64,000 nucleotides of DNA from DSWT01 sp036845725 (GCA_036845725.1 DAIUDK010000010.1:1-64000); one strand, 5' to 3'. Numbered from the stretch's first letter, positions 41,291-50,177 are shown. Notes: generated from the letters alone by a model not told the origin. Translations and numbers: made by a program.

Positions 41291-41956
41291 TCAGTTCGCC
41301 AATTGACGAATGACCATCACCACTTTACCCTGGACCTGAACGTCATTCGCCGGGACGTAAATTGGCCCCATTGTAGGATTGGCGGGCTGCAATCGCACGC
41401 GTGCGCCTTCGTAGTACACTTTTTTGAGCGTCGTTTCGGCATTGTTGTTCAGCCAGACGGCGGCCATCTCGCCATTCTCGACCCGTTCCTGGTGGCGCAG
41501 AATGACCGTATCGCCATCGTGAATCAGTGCGTCGATCATCGAATTGCCCTGGACCTGCAGCGCGAAAAGCCCGGTGACATCCCGGCCAAAAAGCGCGCGG
41601 TTGATCTCGACTGTCTCTGTACCGGGCAGAGCCTCGACCGGAATAGGTTCACTGGCAACAATATAGCCCAGGAAGGGGATCGACAGCGTCTCGGCATTGC
41701 CGACCAGGAAATCGTCAGGCCTGATCTGCGGCGTCTGCGGCTCTGTGACGAGGCGGATGCCGCGCGAAATCGAGGATTCGCGGGAAATCAGGCCACGCTC
41801 TTCCAGACCTTTGAGGTAGTAAGAAACCAGCGACGTCGAAGAAATATCCAATGCTTCGCCAATTTCACGCACGGTTGGCGGAAAGCCATTGACACTGATG
41901 TAGTCATTCAAAAAGGCATACATCATAGCTTGTCGCTCAGGTAGTTTCGTCTTCAT
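41291..41956 (-). CDS. lexA: LexA repressor
   Basis: A 221-residue SOS repressor. The N-terminal winged helix (PPTVREIGEALDISSTSLVSYYLKGLEERGL) precedes the S24 self-cleavage domain. The catalytic Ser is in GNSMIDALI (about 139) and the Lys in TTLKKV (about 178). The scissile bond would be in YIVASEP, Ala-Ser (about 101-102) where most LexA proteins have Ala-Gly. ATG 41956 is preferred over the adjacent ATG 41959 because GGAGG lies six bases before it. A LexA-like operator lies in its promoter, so it is probably autoregulated. Confidence 0.92.
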   Translation of the reverse strand: MKTKLPERQAMMYAFLNDYISVNGFPPTVREIGEALDISSTSLVSYYLKGLEERGLISRESSISRGIRLVTEPQTPQIRPDDFLVGNAETLSIPFLGYIVASEPIPVEALPGTETVEINRALFGRDVTGLFALQVQGNSMIDALIHDGDTVILRHQERVENGEMAAVWLNNNAETTLKKVYYEGARVRLQPANPTMGPIYVPANDVQVQGKVVMVIRQLAN

Positions 41957-42008
41957 CATCCACCTCCACAGACTCTTGTATCCAGTTATCCCAAGTTATC
42001 CCAAACTT

Positions 42009-42037
42009 ATTATAATCGCACATTTGTTCTATGTCAA
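42009..42037 (-). promoter_or_regulatory. lexA promoter with LexA-box-like operator
   Basis: On the minus strand a consensus TTGACA (42037-42032), a 17-base spacer and TATAAT (42014-42009). The spacer contains GAACAAATGTGC (42029-42018), one base off the GAACnnnnGTTC box used by Bacillus-type LexA. Between it and the gene AGTTATCCCA is repeated twice (about 41983-42003, plus-strand reading). Confidence 0.75.
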
Positions 42038-42274
42038 GACCCAAATTTTAGAAACGCGACGCGCCATGCGGTCTAACCGATTAACAACCAACAGGCATGG
42101 GGCTACTCGCTAACAAAATTGCTACACAACTGTAACATACCGCAATCAATAGGGGATTGCATTACAAGTCGTTTTCGTGTAAAATAGAGTACGGACTTGT
42201 TATAATTCATCAGCGCATATATATGCATCCTGGCATTATCTAGACACATCATTTGAATTTACAGGCAATAAAAT
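42038..42274 (+). promoter_or_regulatory. upstream region of the secreted repeat protein
   Basis: No gene. An extended -10 TGTTATAAT (42198-42206) lies about 70 bases before the start codon. GCAATC and GATTGC (about 42142-42160) form a small inverted repeat, and GCATATATATGC (about 42214-42225) is a palindrome. Either could be an operator. Confidence 0.35.
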
Positions 42275-43243
42275 ATGAAATTGGTACAGCTTCTCAGGAA
42301 AATGAGGATAGTGTTGCTGCTCGCCATGACGGTCGGGCTCCTTGTCCCACAAATCAGTTTCGCACAAACCGCAACCGAGGAGTTTTTCAAGGAAACCGGG
42401 CATTGGGTGAAAGGTGAATTTCTCACGTATTTCCGCGACAACGGCGGATTAGAGATCTTCGGCTACCCCATTACGGAGGAATTTGTAGATCAGGGCCTCT
42501 CGGTGCAGTATTTCCAGAAAGCGCGTATGGAATGGCATCCTGAAAATCCCCTTCCGTACAAGGTTCAATTGGGACTGCTCGGCGAAGAGCTAAAGTACCG
42601 GCAACCCTCGGTGCCCGAACCGACGCCGCGTTCACGACGCAAGTTCTATTTTGCCGAGACAGGACACACTGTGTCTTACGCCTTCCTCGATTTCTTCAGT
42701 GAAAACGGTGGCATAGACATCTTCGGATATCCTATCACGGAGATGCATTTTGAGGACGGACAAATTGTCCAGTACTTCCAACGGCTGAAGCTACAGTGGC
42801 AGCCCAGCGATTCCACGAAAACGGTGGGCGTTGGCAATCTAGGAGAGGTTTACGTCAACATGTATCGCCACCGGATGCCCGTAGAGGCATTTACCGGGAG
42901 CCGCATCGAGACTGAACAAATCATCACCGGGCTGCGCGCCGTCGTTTCGTTACGCTATTCAGTGATGAGTACGCAGCGCAATCAAACGGTGACGGTTCTG
43001 GTGACCGACAACAATGGCAATCCGGTACAGAATGCAGAGGTGAGTATTAGTTTCGTCGATAAATCGATAAATGTCACCCTGCCCGGCAGCACGCAAACGC
43101 TCACCACAGATAAACAGGGCTTCGCCAACATCTCGCTGCCGGTCAATCAAGGGCGTTCCGGCACGAATATTATCGTGCGTGCTGTTGCTACATATGGGAA
43201 ATGGAGCACAACGGCCCAAAACGTGTTCTTGTTGTGGTGGTAA
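42275..43243 (+). CDS. secreted protein with tandem 'TGH...FGYPITE' repeats and Ig-like domain
   Basis: 322 residues. The signal peptide runs to about 30 (ISFAQ). Two repeats of about 75 residues follow: FFKETGHWVKGEFLTYFRDN with GGLEIFGYPITEEF, and YFAETGHTVSYAFLDFFSEN with GGIDIFGYPITEMH, each followed by VQYFQ. This repeat is widespread in Chloroflexota secreted proteins and resembles LGFP-type repeats in its layout. The last 100 residues look like a bacterial Ig-like domain (TVTVLVTDNNGNPVQNAEVSI). It probably binds or decorates the cell surface. Function unknown. Start ATG 42275, no strong ribosome-binding site. Confidence 0.8.
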   Translation: MKLVQLLRKMRIVLLLAMTVGLLVPQISFAQTATEEFFKETGHWVKGEFLTYFRDNGGLEIFGYPITEEFVDQGLSVQYFQKARMEWHPENPLPYKVQLGLLGEELKYRQPSVPEPTPRSRRKFYFAETGHTVSYAFLDFFSENGGIDIFGYPITEMHFEDGQIVQYFQRLKLQWQPSDSTKTVGVGNLGEVYVNMYRHRMPVEAFTGSRIETEQIITGLRAVVSLRYSVMSTQRNQTVTVLVTDNNGNPVQNAEVSISFVDKSINVTLPGSTQTLTTDKQGFANISLPVNQGRSGTNIIVRAVATYGKWSTTAQNVFLLWW

Positions 43244-43259
43244 ACGCGTAAACAAAAAA

Positions 43260-43291
43260 AACAGCGCGGCAAGACGCCACGCTGTTTTTTT
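43260..43291. terminator. bidirectional intrinsic terminator
   Basis: A hairpin of ACAGCG-GGC with GCC-CGCTGT, flanked by an A-run and a T-run. It ends the plus-strand gene 42275-43243 and can also end the minus-strand transcript of the small gene at 43314-43481. Confidence 0.85.
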
Positions 43292-43313
43292 ATGCTGCTG
43301 TTGACCTGCGGAG

Positions 43314-43481
43314 TTACTCCTCAGCACCTTCCGGCACAGGGAGCAATCCGAGACGCGCCTTGAGACGCGCAAACCAGGATGTTTTACGAACCGAAGGTGT
43401 TCCGCTGGAGCGCATATTGCGCAAACGATCTACTGCCCGACGCAACTTCTGCATCTTGACCGCATTTTCCTTGTCTGCCAT
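43314..43481 (-). CDS. 55-residue basic small protein
   Basis: MADKENAVKMQKLRRAVDRL, then RNMRSSGTPSVRKTSWFARL, then KARLGLLPVPEGAEE and stop. The ATG at 43481 has GGGAGGG six bases upstream, which strongly supports translation. The protein is helical and basic with a short acidic tail; no family is recognised. A candidate promoter (TTGCGT, 16 bases, TAGAAT) and a 16-base palindrome lie just upstream, and the terminator at 43260 lies downstream, so it seems to be an independent gene. Confidence 0.75.
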   Translation of the reverse strand: MADKENAVKMQKLRRAVDRLRNMRSSGTPSVRKTSWFARLKARLGLLPVPEGAEE

Positions 43482-43494
43482 AAACTGCCCTCCC

Positions 43495-43510
43495 GATTCC
43501 TGAAGGAATC
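43495..43510. repeat. 16-base palindrome before the small gene
   Basis: GATTCCTGAAGGAATC is nearly perfectly symmetric and lies directly in front of the ribosome-binding site of the 55-residue gene. It could be an operator or a small leader hairpin. Confidence 0.4.
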
Positions 43511-43637
43511 AACGATAACTAAATTCTAACACTAACTCATATTAACGCAAATCAACACTTTCAGCAATATAGAAGGTCAGCAGCACGTTTTTTACGAACT
43601 ATGTGTTTGCGCAAGTAGCAAAGCTTCTGTGAGCCGG

Positions 43638-44465
43638 TCACTCCGCCAACGTCTGAAGCGCCTGTTCCGGCGAAGAGGCAAAGAGATAGCCCACGCCGCG
43701 CACATTCAAAATATACCGTGGATTCTCAGGATCGGGTTCCAACTTGCGCCGTAGACGCCGGATATGGACCCGCACAATCGAGCGTGCCCCCCAGGCATCG
43801 GTATCGTACCCCTGCGCACAACGCACCAGATCTTGAGGTGTGCAGACTTCGCCCGCTCGGCTCACCAAACATTCCAGGAGTCGAAATTCTGTCGGTGTCA
43901 ACTCGACCGGTTGCCCGCGATATGTAACCAGGTGTTTAGCTTTGTCGATCTGAATATCGCCAACGACGGTGGCACTATCGTCTTTCCCTAACTCCGACAG
44001 CGCTTCTACCCCCATCAGGCCATCCGTCGTCGCCACAAGGGCCTGCAACGTATTCTGAAGTTGGCTGATCAGCTGGCGGCGGTGGCGCCCGGCCTTCAAT
44101 TCCGAAAGCGCACGCCGCACAGCCACCAGGACCTCTTCCACGGGGCTGGGCTTGAGCAAGAAGTCATAAGCGCCCTTGCGCAGCGCCTGCACCGCCGTCT
44201 CCAATGTGCCATAGCCGGTAATGAGGATAACGATGGTTTCCGAGGAAATTCTGCGGATGCCGTCCAAGACCTGCAAGCCATCCATGCCCGGCAAGCGTAG
44301 ATCGAGAATTGCCAGATCGAACACTGGCTCCTGTCGCACAATAGCGAGCGCCTGCTCACCAGAGGCCGCCAACGTGACGTGGTACCCCTCGAGACGCAGA
44401 ACCTCGCCGAGAGTGATCCGCTCGGCAGCCTCATCATCCACCACCAGAATGCGAATGTCGTCCAT
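43638..44465 (-). CDS. OmpR-type response regulator
   Basis: 275 residues. The receiver domain has the acidic pair DDE, phospho-acceptor Asp55 (LAILDLRLPG), Thr in LITGYG and Lys in LLKPS. A linker of about 40 residues follows, then a winged-helix DNA-binding domain (ELTPTEFRLLECLVSRAGEV, VRVHIRRLRRKLEPDP, NVRGVGYLF). It is a transcription factor controlled by the kinase encoded upstream: its ATG at 44465 overlaps the kinase stop (TGATG) and has GAGGAGG four bases before. Target genes unknown. Confidence 0.92.
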   Translation of the reverse strand: MDDIRILVVDDEAAERITLGEVLRLEGYHVTLAASGEQALAIVRQEPVFDLAILDLRLPGMDGLQVLDGIRRISSETIVILITGYGTLETAVQALRKGAYDFLLKPSPVEEVLVAVRRALSELKAGRHRRQLISQLQNTLQALVATTDGLMGVEALSELGKDDSATVVGDIQIDKAKHLVTYRGQPVELTPTEFRLLECLVSRAGEVCTPQDLVRCAQGYDTDAWGARSIVRVHIRRLRRKLEPDPENPRYILNVRGVGYLFASSPEQALQTLAE

Positions 44466-46087
44466 CAAGCCTCCTCGTATTGCTGTGGCAAACGTACGAT
44501 AAAAGTAGTCCCGGAGCCGGGAGGACTTTCGACTTCGATCATACCACCGTGCCGCTCGACAATACCGTAACTGATTGCCAGCCCCAACCCAGTGCCGGTC
44601 GATTTCGATGTATGAAAGGGTTCGAACATATGCTCGCGCATTTCCGGCGCGATGCCCGGACCGCTATCGCGGAACGCCACCACGATCTGCCGGCGCTCAG
44701 CGTGATAGGCGCTGCCGACCCACAACGTCCCGCCGTCTGGCATGGCCTCCAGCGCGTTGATGATGATGTTGAGAAACACCTGTGTCAGCTGGTTGGGCGC
44801 GCCCCGCACTGCAGGCAGGCTCGAAGAAAGCCGCGACACAACCTCGACCCGCGCCTGTTGCAGGCGCTTGCCAGCAATCGCCAACGCGTCCTCCACCGGG
44901 CGATTGACATCCAGAGGCTGCATCGCCGATGAAGGACGATAGAAATCCAACATGCGGCGTACGATCTGTACCAGGCGAGCCACTTCTTGCTGCGCCATTT
45001 CCAGAAACTGGCGCTTCTTGTCCTCCTCCAGACCTGGGTGCAAAGCCAGGTGAAGGCTGTTTTGAATCGCCTGAAGTGGATTATTGATCTCGTGTGCCAA
45101 TGACGCCGCCAGACGTCCCACAGCCGCCATCTTTTCCGCCTGGATCAGTTGGTTTTGGGAACGCTCGACTTCTTCGGCGAAAGACTCCAAATCCTGAAAC
45201 AGCCGCGCGTTCTGGACTGCCACCGAAACGGTCGCCGCGAGATGCTCCACCAAGGGGATCGATTCTTCGTCCAGGCCCGCCGCTTGCTTCAGCACCACCA
45301 GTGCGCCGATATGGTCGTTGCCCTTGACCAACGGCACGCACAAGATATCGAGGGACGGGCGACCTAATACCTCGTTCCAGAAACCACCGTCCAGCGCCCG
45401 AAACAGGGTGGAATGACCGCCGGCCAGTGAGCCGTGCAAAATAACATCATCGTTGGGGACAACCCGACCTGCCAGCCAAACTCCAGGCTGCGCGCGCGCC
45501 GTCCGTACCACCCACGCCTGGGATTCCTCGTCGTTGAGCACCAGGGCCAATGCGTCGGTATCGATCAAGCGCCCCAGCCCTTCCAACGCCGAGGCCAGTA
45601 CCTCATCCAGATCCAGGCTCGAAGACACCATGCGGTTGATATCCTCAAGCGCCGCCAGCTCTTGATTGCGCCGCCGGAGCATCTGCTCCGTCCGGCGAAT
45701 GCGCAGCACTACGCCCACACGGGCCATCAGTTCTTGGGGATCGAAGGGTTTGATGACGTAATCGTCGGCTCCCATCTGGAGGCCGCGCGTCTTCGATGGA
45801 ATGGAGTCCAGGCCGGTGATAAGGATCACTGGGATTTGTTCCAGTCCTGCGTCGCCCTTCATCCGCTCCAGGATGCGGAAGCCGTCTTCCCCAGGCATCA
45901 TCACGTCCAGCAATACCACATCGACCGGTGTACCCCTTTCCAGTTCCTGGTGCAACACCGCCAATGCCCCTTCCCCATCGACGGCAACCAGTGTCTCGCA
46001 GGGAATCATATCCAGCACCTCTTTGACGAGGTGAATCATTTTGGGGTCATCATCGACTACCAGGATGCGCGCCGGTAAATCGGCCAT
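44465..46087 (-). CDS. cytoplasmic hybrid sensor histidine kinase (REC-GAF-HisKA-HATPase)
   Basis: 540 residues with no membrane segment. An N-terminal receiver domain (Asp61, VVLLDVMMPGEDG; Lys in YVIKPFD) is followed by a GAF-like sensor (about 150-300), a coiled linker, and HisKA with His332 (SLAHEINNPLQAI). The ATPase domain has the N box (NIIINALEAM), G1 (DSGPGIAPE), F box (FEPFHTSKS) and G2 (TGLGLAIS). The receiver at the N-terminus implies input from another kinase. Start ATG 46087 behind AGAGG. It lies between a small membrane-anchored protein and the response regulator in one operon. Confidence 0.92.
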   Translation of the reverse strand: MADLPARILVVDDDPKMIHLVKEVLDMIPCETLVAVDGEGALAVLHQELERGTPVDVVLLDVMMPGEDGFRILERMKGDAGLEQIPVILITGLDSIPSKTRGLQMGADDYVIKPFDPQELMARVGVVLRIRRTEQMLRRRNQELAALEDINRMVSSSLDLDEVLASALEGLGRLIDTDALALVLNDEESQAWVVRTARAQPGVWLAGRVVPNDDVILHGSLAGGHSTLFRALDGGFWNEVLGRPSLDILCVPLVKGNDHIGALVVLKQAAGLDEESIPLVEHLAATVSVAVQNARLFQDLESFAEEVERSQNQLIQAEKMAAVGRLAASLAHEINNPLQAIQNSLHLALHPGLEEDKKRQFLEMAQQEVARLVQIVRRMLDFYRPSSAMQPLDVNRPVEDALAIAGKRLQQARVEVVSRLSSSLPAVRGAPNQLTQVFLNIIINALEAMPDGGTLWVGSAYHAERRQIVVAFRDSGPGIAPEMREHMFEPFHTSKSTGTGLGLAISYGIVERHGGMIEVESPPGSGTTFIVRLPQQYEEA

Positions 46088-46095
46088 TGTAACCT

Positions 46096-46620
46096 CTACG
46101 GACCAGGAATCGCCTGTTCAACTGCCGCTAACAAGCGCGCAAACCGCGCCTCGCTGACGTTCAACGCGCCCACCCGCGGCGCTTCCCGCGACCCGGCGAA
46201 TACTCTGCGCCACTCCCCGTCGGTTGCAAAGAGGGGGACAAAAAAGGCTCGAGCTTTGGGATACTGGTGACGGGTATGCACTTGGACGGACCTGTTGTAA
46301 TGCAATTCCAGAAGGCGTTCTTCTGTCCGACAGCGTTCTAACCTTTCTTCTGAGATGCTCGCTTCTCCCTCGTAATCCACCCAATGTGCCACAGCGTCAG
46401 CAAAAGCAGCCATCACCTCTGCATAAGCAGCATCCTCAGGGAACAGCATATAGGTATCGCCATCCCAATAAATTGTAATCCAATCAGCTTGAGCATTGAA
46501 GATGCGCAAGAACCACAGCCGGTCGTTGTTGACCGAGGAGCCGATCCACCAAACCAGCAGTCCGGCTGCCACTGCCAATATAACCAACACCCTTAAAAAG
46601 CCAGGTTGTTTGCGCATCAT
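46096..46620 (-). CDS. membrane-anchored protein of unknown function, first in two-component operon
   Basis: 174 residues. One N-terminal hydrophobic segment (FLRVLVILAVAAGLLVWWIG, about 8-27) is followed by an extracytoplasmic domain of about 145 residues with many aromatics (DWITIYWDGDTYMLFPED, NRSVQVHTRHQY). I do not recognise the family. The kinase gene begins eight bases after its stop, so it may sense or modulate the signal for the kinase. Start ATG 46620 or 46617; GGGGAGAG upstream. Confidence 0.6.
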   Translation of the reverse strand: MMRKQPGFLRVLVILAVAAGLLVWWIGSSVNNDRLWFLRIFNAQADWITIYWDGDTYMLFPEDAAYAEVMAAFADAVAHWVDYEGEASISEERLERCRTEERLLELHYNRSVQVHTRHQYPKARAFFVPLFATDGEWRRVFAGSREAPRVGALNVSEARFARLLAAVEQAIPGP

Positions 46621-46689
46621 TTCACTCTCCCCTACAATAAATTATACCCTGCCTTAGCAAATTTGGAAAGCACGCTGAGAAAGCACAAC

Positions 46690-46722
46690 AAAAAAGCGGA
46701 GGGCATTCGGCCCTCCGCTTTT
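46690..46722. terminator. intrinsic terminator of binding-protein gene 1
   Basis: GCGGAGGGC / GCCCTCCGC with a five-base loop, followed on the minus strand by a T-run. It lies 34 bases after the stop of the 46756-48696 gene. Confidence 0.9.
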
Positions 46723-46755
46723 ACCACGCACACAGAAATTCAGCCGGCTTCTCTA

Positions 46756-48696
46756 TTACTGAATATCGAACGCCTCGATGTTCCATATCGCCGAGCTTTC
46801 GGTTGGGTCCATCAGAAAACCCTGCACTTCTGGCCGGACCGCTGCCAGCTTAAAGTGCAGGAAGAGCGGCAGCGTGGGCAATTGCTCGGAGAATATACGC
46901 TGCGCTTCTTGGTGGCCTTCGACGTAGTCAGGAGTGCCGGGAAGGGCCGCGCGTGCGCGCTTACAGGCCACGTCGAAGTCGGCGTTGACGAAGCCAGAGA
47001 CGTTCTCCCCGATCCACTCATTATCGACAGAGGGAACTCCCTCGCTCAAATAGCGGCTGCACGATGGCTCGACGCCGGTAGAAAAGGAAGTGACATCGAA
47101 ACGCCGGCCGAGCAATGGTCCGTCCGGCCCATTGGCGAAGTATTGCCCCACCGGCATATTCGCCAGGTCCACCATAAACCCGCAATCGATCAAGTTCTGC
47201 TGCCAGATTTGCATGTACTGGATGCGCATGGTGTCCGTGGTGCTCAACCATGTAAACCTGAGCTGTGTACCGTCTGGAATGCCGTCGACCTCCTTGGCTT
47301 CGCGCACGCCATCGTCATTGGCATCCACCCACCCCATTTCCTCAAGCAAAGCCCGTCCTTTTTCGGAATCGTAGGCGTACTCAGCCAGATCTGCCGCATA
47401 GGAGGGATGGTTAGGCGGGAAATAGGAGTTGATAACGCCAGAACGGCCGTACAACACGGTATCCGCTACGGTCTGACGGTCGAGGCAGTAGGCGACTGCC
47501 TGGCGCATACGCACGTCACCAAAGAAGTCCGGACGAGCATACTCAGGCGCAGAATTTATCCCAAAGTCCAGGTGTTCCCACGTGGGACCAGCCGCGCTGG
47601 CGAGCTTGATCACGCTTTCCTGCTCCAGCTTGAGCAACAAGGGGGTCAGGTCCGCCGCCAGCGTATCCTGAGTGATAATGTCGCATTCGCCAGAGATCAA
47701 TTGCGCCAAGGCAGAGTTGGAATCGGGGACGAAACGAAAAATCACGGTATCGAGATGCGGCAATCCCTCAGAGGCACGATAGTAGTTGGGGTTCTTCTCG
47801 ACGGTGATGTGATCGCCAGGCACCCACTCTTTGATGACGAACGCACCCCAGCCGACCGGCATACGGGAGGATTCCTCCGCCGCCAGAAGATCGGCGGGGC
47901 CATAGCCCAATTGCTCTTGCCAGAGATGGCGGGGCATAGGAGGCCAAAAGTTGGTAAAGTAAGTGCTGTCAATGTAACCGGGCAGCCCAATCCACACAGC
48001 AGTCGTGTCATTCAGGGCTTCGTAGGAGGCTGTGCGATCAACCGTAAACTTGCTCACCGGCGTGGATGGATCGGCAACCAACTCAAAGGTATAGACGGAG
48101 TCATCCACTGTCAACGGCTCGCCGTCAGACCACATAAGGTCCTTGAGTAAGTTGAAGGTCACAAACATTTGATCCATTTCCATCGGAGGGCCTTCGAACT
48201 CCACCGCACACTCCATCGAGCGGCAACCGTAGGGGCGCACCATCGTCCCCTCGGTCAGCTCAACCGGCTCGCCAGCATCGTTTACAACGATGTCACCGGC
48301 TTGGACAGTAACGGCATTGATGATCGCGTCACCGTCCTCGATGCTCGGCAATTTTTCCAGGATAACGGCCTGGTGACCATAAGTGCGGTTATCGATGGGA
48401 CCGTCATACACCGCGTGCTGAATGTGACGCGCCGCCAGCGTATCTCCGCCATACCAATACAGCGTGTCGGGCTCCTCGCTCTGGCAGATGACGAGCGTCT
48501 TGAGACCGTCGGTGGCCGGTTCCTCCGTCTTCTCGACGACTTTCTCAACAACCTTCTCGACGATTGTCTCAACGGTTCTCTCGACTACGACCGTCTCAAT
48601 AATCGTTTCTGGGGTGGAAATGATGCTACATGCGGACAACATTGTGCTCAAGAGCACGATCGCCCCCCACATAGCCATTAGTTTCTTATGTGACAT
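46756..48696 (-). CDS. family 5 peptide-type substrate-binding lipoprotein (1)
   Basis: 646 residues. The signal peptide ends in the lipobox MLSAC (Cys about 23). A linker of Val/Glu/Thr repeats (TIIETVVVERTVETIVEK) precedes the SBP_bac_5 domain (EEPDTLYWYGGDTLAARHI, DLMWSDGEPLTVDDSVYTFE, DVRMRQAVAYCLDRQTV). It probably delivers peptides or similar solutes to the Dpp-type transporter encoded next to it. It forms its own transcript, with a leader upstream and a terminator downstream. Start ATG 48696 behind GAAGGAAGAG. Confidence 0.88.
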   Translation of the reverse strand: MSHKKLMAMWGAIVLLSTMLSACSIISTPETIIETVVVERTVETIVEKVVEKVVEKTEEPATDGLKTLVICQSEEPDTLYWYGGDTLAARHIQHAVYDGPIDNRTYGHQAVILEKLPSIEDGDAIINAVTVQAGDIVVNDAGEPVELTEGTMVRPYGCRSMECAVEFEGPPMEMDQMFVTFNLLKDLMWSDGEPLTVDDSVYTFELVADPSTPVSKFTVDRTASYEALNDTTAVWIGLPGYIDSTYFTNFWPPMPRHLWQEQLGYGPADLLAAEESSRMPVGWGAFVIKEWVPGDHITVEKNPNYYRASEGLPHLDTVIFRFVPDSNSALAQLISGECDIITQDTLAADLTPLLLKLEQESVIKLASAAGPTWEHLDFGINSAPEYARPDFFGDVRMRQAVAYCLDRQTVADTVLYGRSGVINSYFPPNHPSYAADLAEYAYDSEKGRALLEEMGWVDANDDGVREAKEVDGIPDGTQLRFTWLSTTDTMRIQYMQIWQQNLIDCGFMVDLANMPVGQYFANGPDGPLLGRRFDVTSFSTGVEPSCSRYLSEGVPSVDNEWIGENVSGFVNADFDVACKRARAALPGTPDYVEGHQEAQRIFSEQLPTLPLFLHFKLAAVRPEVQGFLMDPTESSAIWNIEAFDIQ

Positions 48697-48921
48697 TTAT
48701 CTCTTCCTTCATGGGGATGACATTCTGGAACTCAATCTTTGACCTATACCTGCAACGGTGCTTGCCATGTGCAGCTAAAAGCAATTATCATTACAAACGA
48801 ACTACATTTTAAGGAGAAAAATCGAAAAGTCAAGATTACGCTGACGAACAAACCAGAGAGACAGCACAGCCCCGCAGTCGTGACACGGCCGCGGGGCTGT
48901 AAGTAAATCGCGCTCTACTGA
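48697..48921 (-). other. intergenic leader and hairpin
   Basis: No gene in these 225 bases. 48866-48900 holds a hairpin (ACAGCCCCGC / GCGGGGCTGT) shortly after the stop of the small membrane protein gene. It lacks a T-run and may act as a factor-dependent end or a 3' stabiliser. The rest is an AT-rich leader for binding protein 1 without a clear promoter. Confidence 0.5.
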
Positions 48922-49128
48922 CTACTTGCCGTTTAGACGGCCATACAAAACAGCGCCGATCATCCCCAGAATCATGCCGGAAAAGGATGCTGCGTACGCA
49001 AGGAAGTTCAAGAAGAAAGTCGATGGAATGACACGCAGCACCATCAAAAGCGGGAGCAGGACACCAAGCAGGAGAAGTACGAACCCGACTACCAGCAACT
49101 TCCAGGGATGCGCCAGCATATTGTTCAT
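48922..49128 (-). CDS. 68-residue two-helix membrane protein, end of Dpp operon
   Basis: Two hydrophobic helices (LLVVGFVLLLLGVLLPLLMV and FLAYAASFSGMILGMIGAVL) with a short basic C-terminus. ATG 49128 overlaps the stop of the ATPase gene as ATGA, so it is coupled to the transporter operon. The open frame extends upstream to 49197, but that part lies inside the ATPase gene. No family recognised; it may be an accessory subunit or unrelated. Confidence 0.65.
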   Translation of the reverse strand: MNNMLAHPWKLLVVGFVLLLLGVLLPLLMVLRVIPSTFFLNFLAYAASFSGMILGMIGAVLYGRLNGK

Positions 49129-50165
49129 TTGTACAACCAACATGCGACTAAGTGACTGGGTTCCGGCTCGAAGTAGGGCGGTTCCTCTGCATCGCACAAG
49201 CCCTCAATTTTGCGTGCGCAACGCGGATGGAAACGACAACCGGCAGGCGGATTGACCAGGCTGGGCGGCTCACCAGGGGGCACGTCGCGGAAGCGCGTCG
49301 CGTTATTGGCATCAGGATCGGAAGTGGCAGCCAACAACGCATCCGTGTAAGGATGGCAGGGATTGCGAATCAGATCGTTGATGGGGGAGTTCTCAACAAT
49401 TTTCCCGGCGTACATCACAAAGACGCGCTCCGAGAAATAACGCACGGTCGAAAGGTCGTGGGTGATGTAGATGACGGCCAGATCGTGGGCTTCCTGCAAG
49501 CCGCGCAACAGCTTGAGAATCTCCACGCGTACCGAAGCGTCCAGCATCGAAACCGGCTCATCGGCCACGATGAGTTTCGGATCCAGCAACATCGCCCGCG
49601 CGATGACCACCCGCTGTTGCTGCCCGCCACTGAGCATGTGGGGGAATTTGGGCAAGAAATCATCCACGGGACTCATTTTGACTTCTTCCATCGCGCGGCG
49701 CAGACGATCATCACGCTCCGACTTGTTCTTGATTCCGTTGATAATCTGCGGTTCTTCAAGAATCCTTTGGATGGTCATGAAGGGAGCCAGCGCGCCATAG
49801 GGATCTTGCTGCACATAACCAACCTGCGAGCGGTAGGCCTGCATTTCGCGGCCCCGCAGCGCATTCAAGCTCTGACCCTCAAAAAGGATATCGCCCTTTG
49901 TAGGACGATGCAGCGCCAGAATCGTTTTCATCAGGCTTGATTTGCCGCAACCGCTCTCACCAACGATGGCGATAGTTTCGCTGTAGTGCAGGTCGAAGTT
50001 CACCCCATCCACGGCGCGCACATAGCCGACGTGGCTAAAACCAAAACGCCGCAGCTCGAACCACACTCGTAAATCTTGTACCGACAACAGCACGTTGTCA
50101 CCGTTGCCACGTACGCTTTCCACGGCCACGCTATCCGTCTGAGCTGTTTCTTTCATTGTAGTCAT
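49125..50165 (-). CDS. oligopeptide/dipeptide ABC importer ATPase (DppF/OppF type)
   Basis: 346 residues. Walker A is GESGCGKSS (about 69-77), the Q-loop VGYVQQDPYGAL, signature MLSGGQQQR, Walker B LIVADEPVSMLDAS and switch ITHD. The C-terminal oligopeptide-transporter extension with Cys residues (CRFHPRCARKIEGLC) is typical. It works with the 50178-51137 ATPase to drive the Dpp-type channel. Start ATG 50165, AAGGAG eight bases upstream. Confidence 0.92.
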   Translation of the reverse strand: MTTMKETAQTDSVAVESVRGNGDNVLLSVQDLRVWFELRRFGFSHVGYVRAVDGVNFDLHYSETIAIVGESGCGKSSLMKTILALHRPTKGDILFEGQSLNALRGREMQAYRSQVGYVQQDPYGALAPFMTIQRILEEPQIINGIKNKSERDDRLRRAMEEVKMSPVDDFLPKFPHMLSGGQQQRVVIARAMLLDPKLIVADEPVSMLDASVRVEILKLLRGLQEAHDLAVIYITHDLSTVRYFSERVFVMYAGKIVENSPINDLIRNPCHPYTDALLAATSDPDANNATRFRDVPPGEPPSLVNPPAGCRFHPRCARKIEGLCDAEEPPYFEPEPSHLVACWLYK

Positions 50166-50177
50166 CGCGATAGCTCC

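Noticed and set aside
46606..48150. 514-codon plus-strand open frame
   Set aside because: Antisense to binding protein 1; composition (Arg/His-rich, no motif) is that of a shadow frame.
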